From positions 59,545 to 94,258 of the forward strand of contig PAUN01000004.1 in NCBI GenBank assembly GCA_002712885.1: a stretch of 34,714 nt of DNA. The letters are read 5' to 3'. The position numbers and the translations under genes were made by a program. This document shows positions 33,342-34,714 of this stretch, one piece after another. The first letter of the stretch is position 1, and every line of letters starts with the position of its first letter. This DNA comes from Acidobacteriota bacterium. GTDB taxonomy: Bacteria > Acidobacteriota > Vicinamibacteria > Vicinamibacterales > UBA8438. The notes below the pieces were generated by a model that was not told the DNA's origin, did not search any database, and saw nothing but the letters and a program-made list of their open reading frames with translations.

Positions 33342-34100
33342 GTGTCAGCCGTGGGGCGGTCGGTGGTGCGCGGGCGTCAGCCCGAGGCAAAGGCAGAACA
33401 GATGGTGACACGTCCAGCGCGCGGCGGTCGACCGGAGCGGCCCGCGGGCGAGCCGGGGGGGCGGGCGCCCAAGCCACTCGGGACCAGTTCCGGTCTTCCC
33501 CTGTTTCCCAACGCTACGAGTCCCTCGGCGGCCGCCGCCTCGGAGAGACCGAGGACTCGCGCGCCGCTGGCCGTGCGCCGTCAGGCGCCGGCTCCGCCGC
33601 GGCCGCCATTGAGGGCGGGCCGCCAGCAGTCAGAGCGACAGCTGTCGTTCGACACGTCGGCGCCGGGGACGACGACCGATGTGCTCGCGGAGGCCGCGAG
33701 CCTATCGTCACGGCTGATCGCGGGGGGGCTCGATGTCGCACTCCTCCTGGCGCTGGACGCCGTTGTGGTCGGACTCACGCTTCGGCTTGCCGGGCTTGAT
33801 GTCGACTCGCTCGGCGCGGTGCCCATGGCGCCCCTCGCCGTGTTCCTGCTCTTGCTGGACGCCGGGTATGTCGTCGTGCTCACCTCCACGGGGGGGCAGA
33901 CCTTTGGAAAGATGGCTGTCGGGATCCGCGCGGTCGACGCCGCGGGTCATCCAGTCACAATCGCCGCGGCGCTGATTCGGGCGGCCACGATTGTGGTGTC
34001 CATGTTACTGGCTGGGGCCGGTCTGGTCTGGGTGTGTGTCGTCCGGGACCGGCGCGGGTTGCACGACCGCGTCGCGGGTACGCAGGTCGTTGTGGTCTAA
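33342..34100 (+). CDS. RDD-family membrane protein with disordered N-terminus
   Basis: RDD-family integral membrane protein of uncertain function; some members act as ion transporters. Of 252 residues, about 1-115 are Pro/Arg/Ala-rich and probably disordered. The RDD domain then starts at LSSRLIAGGLDVALLLALDA, with membrane segments near 131-150, 162-181 and 210-232. The family segment GGQTFGKMAVGIRAVD (184-199) and the terminal RDRRGLHDRVAGTQVV are present. The start GTG at 33342 is tentative; GTG or ATG codons further in (for example Met21) are possible. It lies 20 bases after the TPR-like gene. Confidence 0.75.
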   Translation: MSAVGRSVVRGRQPEAKAEQMVTRPARGGRPERPAGEPGGRAPKPLGTSSGLPLFPNATSPSAAAASERPRTRAPLAVRRQAPAPPRPPLRAGRQQSERQLSFDTSAPGTTTDVLAEAASLSSRLIAGGLDVALLLALDAVVVGLTLRLAGLDVDSLGAVPMAPLAVFLLLLDAGYVVVLTSTGGQTFGKMAVGIRAVDAAGHPVTIAAALIRAATIVVSMLLAGAGLVWVCVVRDRRGLHDRVAGTQVVVV

Positions 34101-34227
34101 CGGGCGTGGTACCGGTGTTTCACTTGGGCAGCCCTCTCTATTCGATGTCTGACCGCACCCTGTCGGGCGCCGGTTGGCCCAGCGTAACTCACCGTTCGAC
34201 GATGGCGTGGGTGGCGCGAGACGCCGT

Positions 34228-34714
34228 ATGACCGAGATCGGACGGCGGGTGCTGGTCGGCGTCGCGACCGTTGGTCCTTGCGGGTTCGTTCCGAGAGCCC
34301 CGGGGACCGTCGGGTCACTGGTTGGGGTGGCGCTCTTCTGGGCGGTCCGATCGGCTCACTCGTTCTGGCTTGAGGCCGTGGTGCTGTTCGCGGTGGTCCT
34401 GGTCGGCGTCGTCGCGGCGTCCGAGGCTGAGTCCAAGTATCAGCACCGAGATCCTGGATACATTGTCATCGACGAAGTGGCGGGTATGTTGCTGACGCTC
34501 CTGGCGGTGCCGGTGGGGGTGGGCGGCGTCATGATCGGGTTCGTGGCATTTCGCGTGTTCGATATCGTGAAGCCGTTTCCCGCCAGACAGGCCGAGGCAC
34601 TGCCCGGTGGGTGGGGGGTCATGGTCGATGACCTTGTGGCGGGCCTCTATGCGCAGGGGGGGGTGCGGCTCCCCCTGTTGGTTGGGGGCCTCGCCGGGGC
34701 GGCCGGGGGGCCGG
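34228..34714 (+). CDS. pgpA: Phosphatidylglycerophosphatase A, 3' end outside window
   Basis: Removes the phosphate from phosphatidylglycerophosphate to give phosphatidylglycerol. The frame is open from the ATG at 34228 to the window end, giving 162 codons, close to the full family length of about 150-170. Motifs: PRAPGTVGSLVGV near the N-terminus, ESKYQHRDPGYIVIDEVAGM (catalytic acidic region), FRVFDIVKPFP, and GGWGVMVDDLVAGLYA, with the hydrophobic segments expected for this membrane enzyme. No strong ribosome-binding site is visible. The stop codon and last residues are not in the window. Confidence 0.9.
   Translation, partial: MTEIGRRVLVGVATVGPCGFVPRAPGTVGSLVGVALFWAVRSAHSFWLEAVVLFAVVLVGVVAASEAESKYQHRDPGYIVIDEVAGMLLTLLAVPVGVGGVMIGFVAFRVFDIVKPFPARQAEALPGGWGVMVDDLVAGLYAQGGVRLPLLVGGLAGAAGGP

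Overview
The window is GC-rich, densely packed bacterial chromosome from a Gram-negative organism: it has a TolC-type outer-membrane factor, a MacA/MacB-type exporter, a TonB protein and GroESL under a CIRCE operator. The gene mix (separate MacA/MacB/TolC genes behind an ECF sigma factor, SelB, NtrYX, a Gly-rich TonB protein, a small Fis-type protein beside purC) fits Acidobacteriota, perhaps Vicinamibacteria. That placement is inference; no rRNA gene is present. I see no phage, IS transposase, CRISPR array or tRNA. It is mostly a housekeeping region, but with several decayed genes and a structured repeat family.

Layout. (1) 16-7790, minus strand: a seven-gene run in the order sigma factor, anti-sigma factor, Spy-like periplasmic protein, TolC, MacA-like adaptor, ABC ATPase, MacB-like permease. 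It reads as a self-contained envelope-stress efflux module. (2) 7923-9640: a broken response-regulator gene (plus) and a SpoIID/LytB-domain gene (minus) converge on two tandem copies of a structured repeat. (3) 9702-19471, plus: pckA and gatB, then an ftsE/ftsX deletion remnant and a small orphan gene with its own promoter, then glycerate kinase, RNase R and selB. (4) 19504-21517: a small unknown gene, a third repeat copy with 33-bp arms, and a tonB-type gene whose ribosome-binding site abuts the repeat. (5) 21575-23804, minus: groES-groEL with a sigma-70-like promoter, a perfect CIRCE, an unexpected terminator-like hairpin in the leader and a strong terminator. (6) 23835-25008, minus: purC and a Fis-type DNA-binding protein. 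(7) 25402-31471, plus: a flippase-like membrane protein, nrdR, a DUF4390 protein, and the NtrY/NtrX two-component pair. (8) 31431-34714: ftcD (minus, overlapping the end of ntrX), then TPR-like, RDD and pgpA genes on the plus strand; pgpA runs off the end.

The least ordinary observation is the repeat family at 8313-8438, 8466-8630 and 20318-20483. All three share two conserved blocks. Each copy closes itself with outer arms, and an inner hairpin, whose sequences differ between copies but remain self-complementary. That pattern suggests selection on a folded single-stranded DNA or RNA form. Other points of note are the in-frame ftsE-ftsX fusion remnant, the response-regulator remnant with Asn in place of the phospho-acceptor Asp, and the hairpin in the groES leader.
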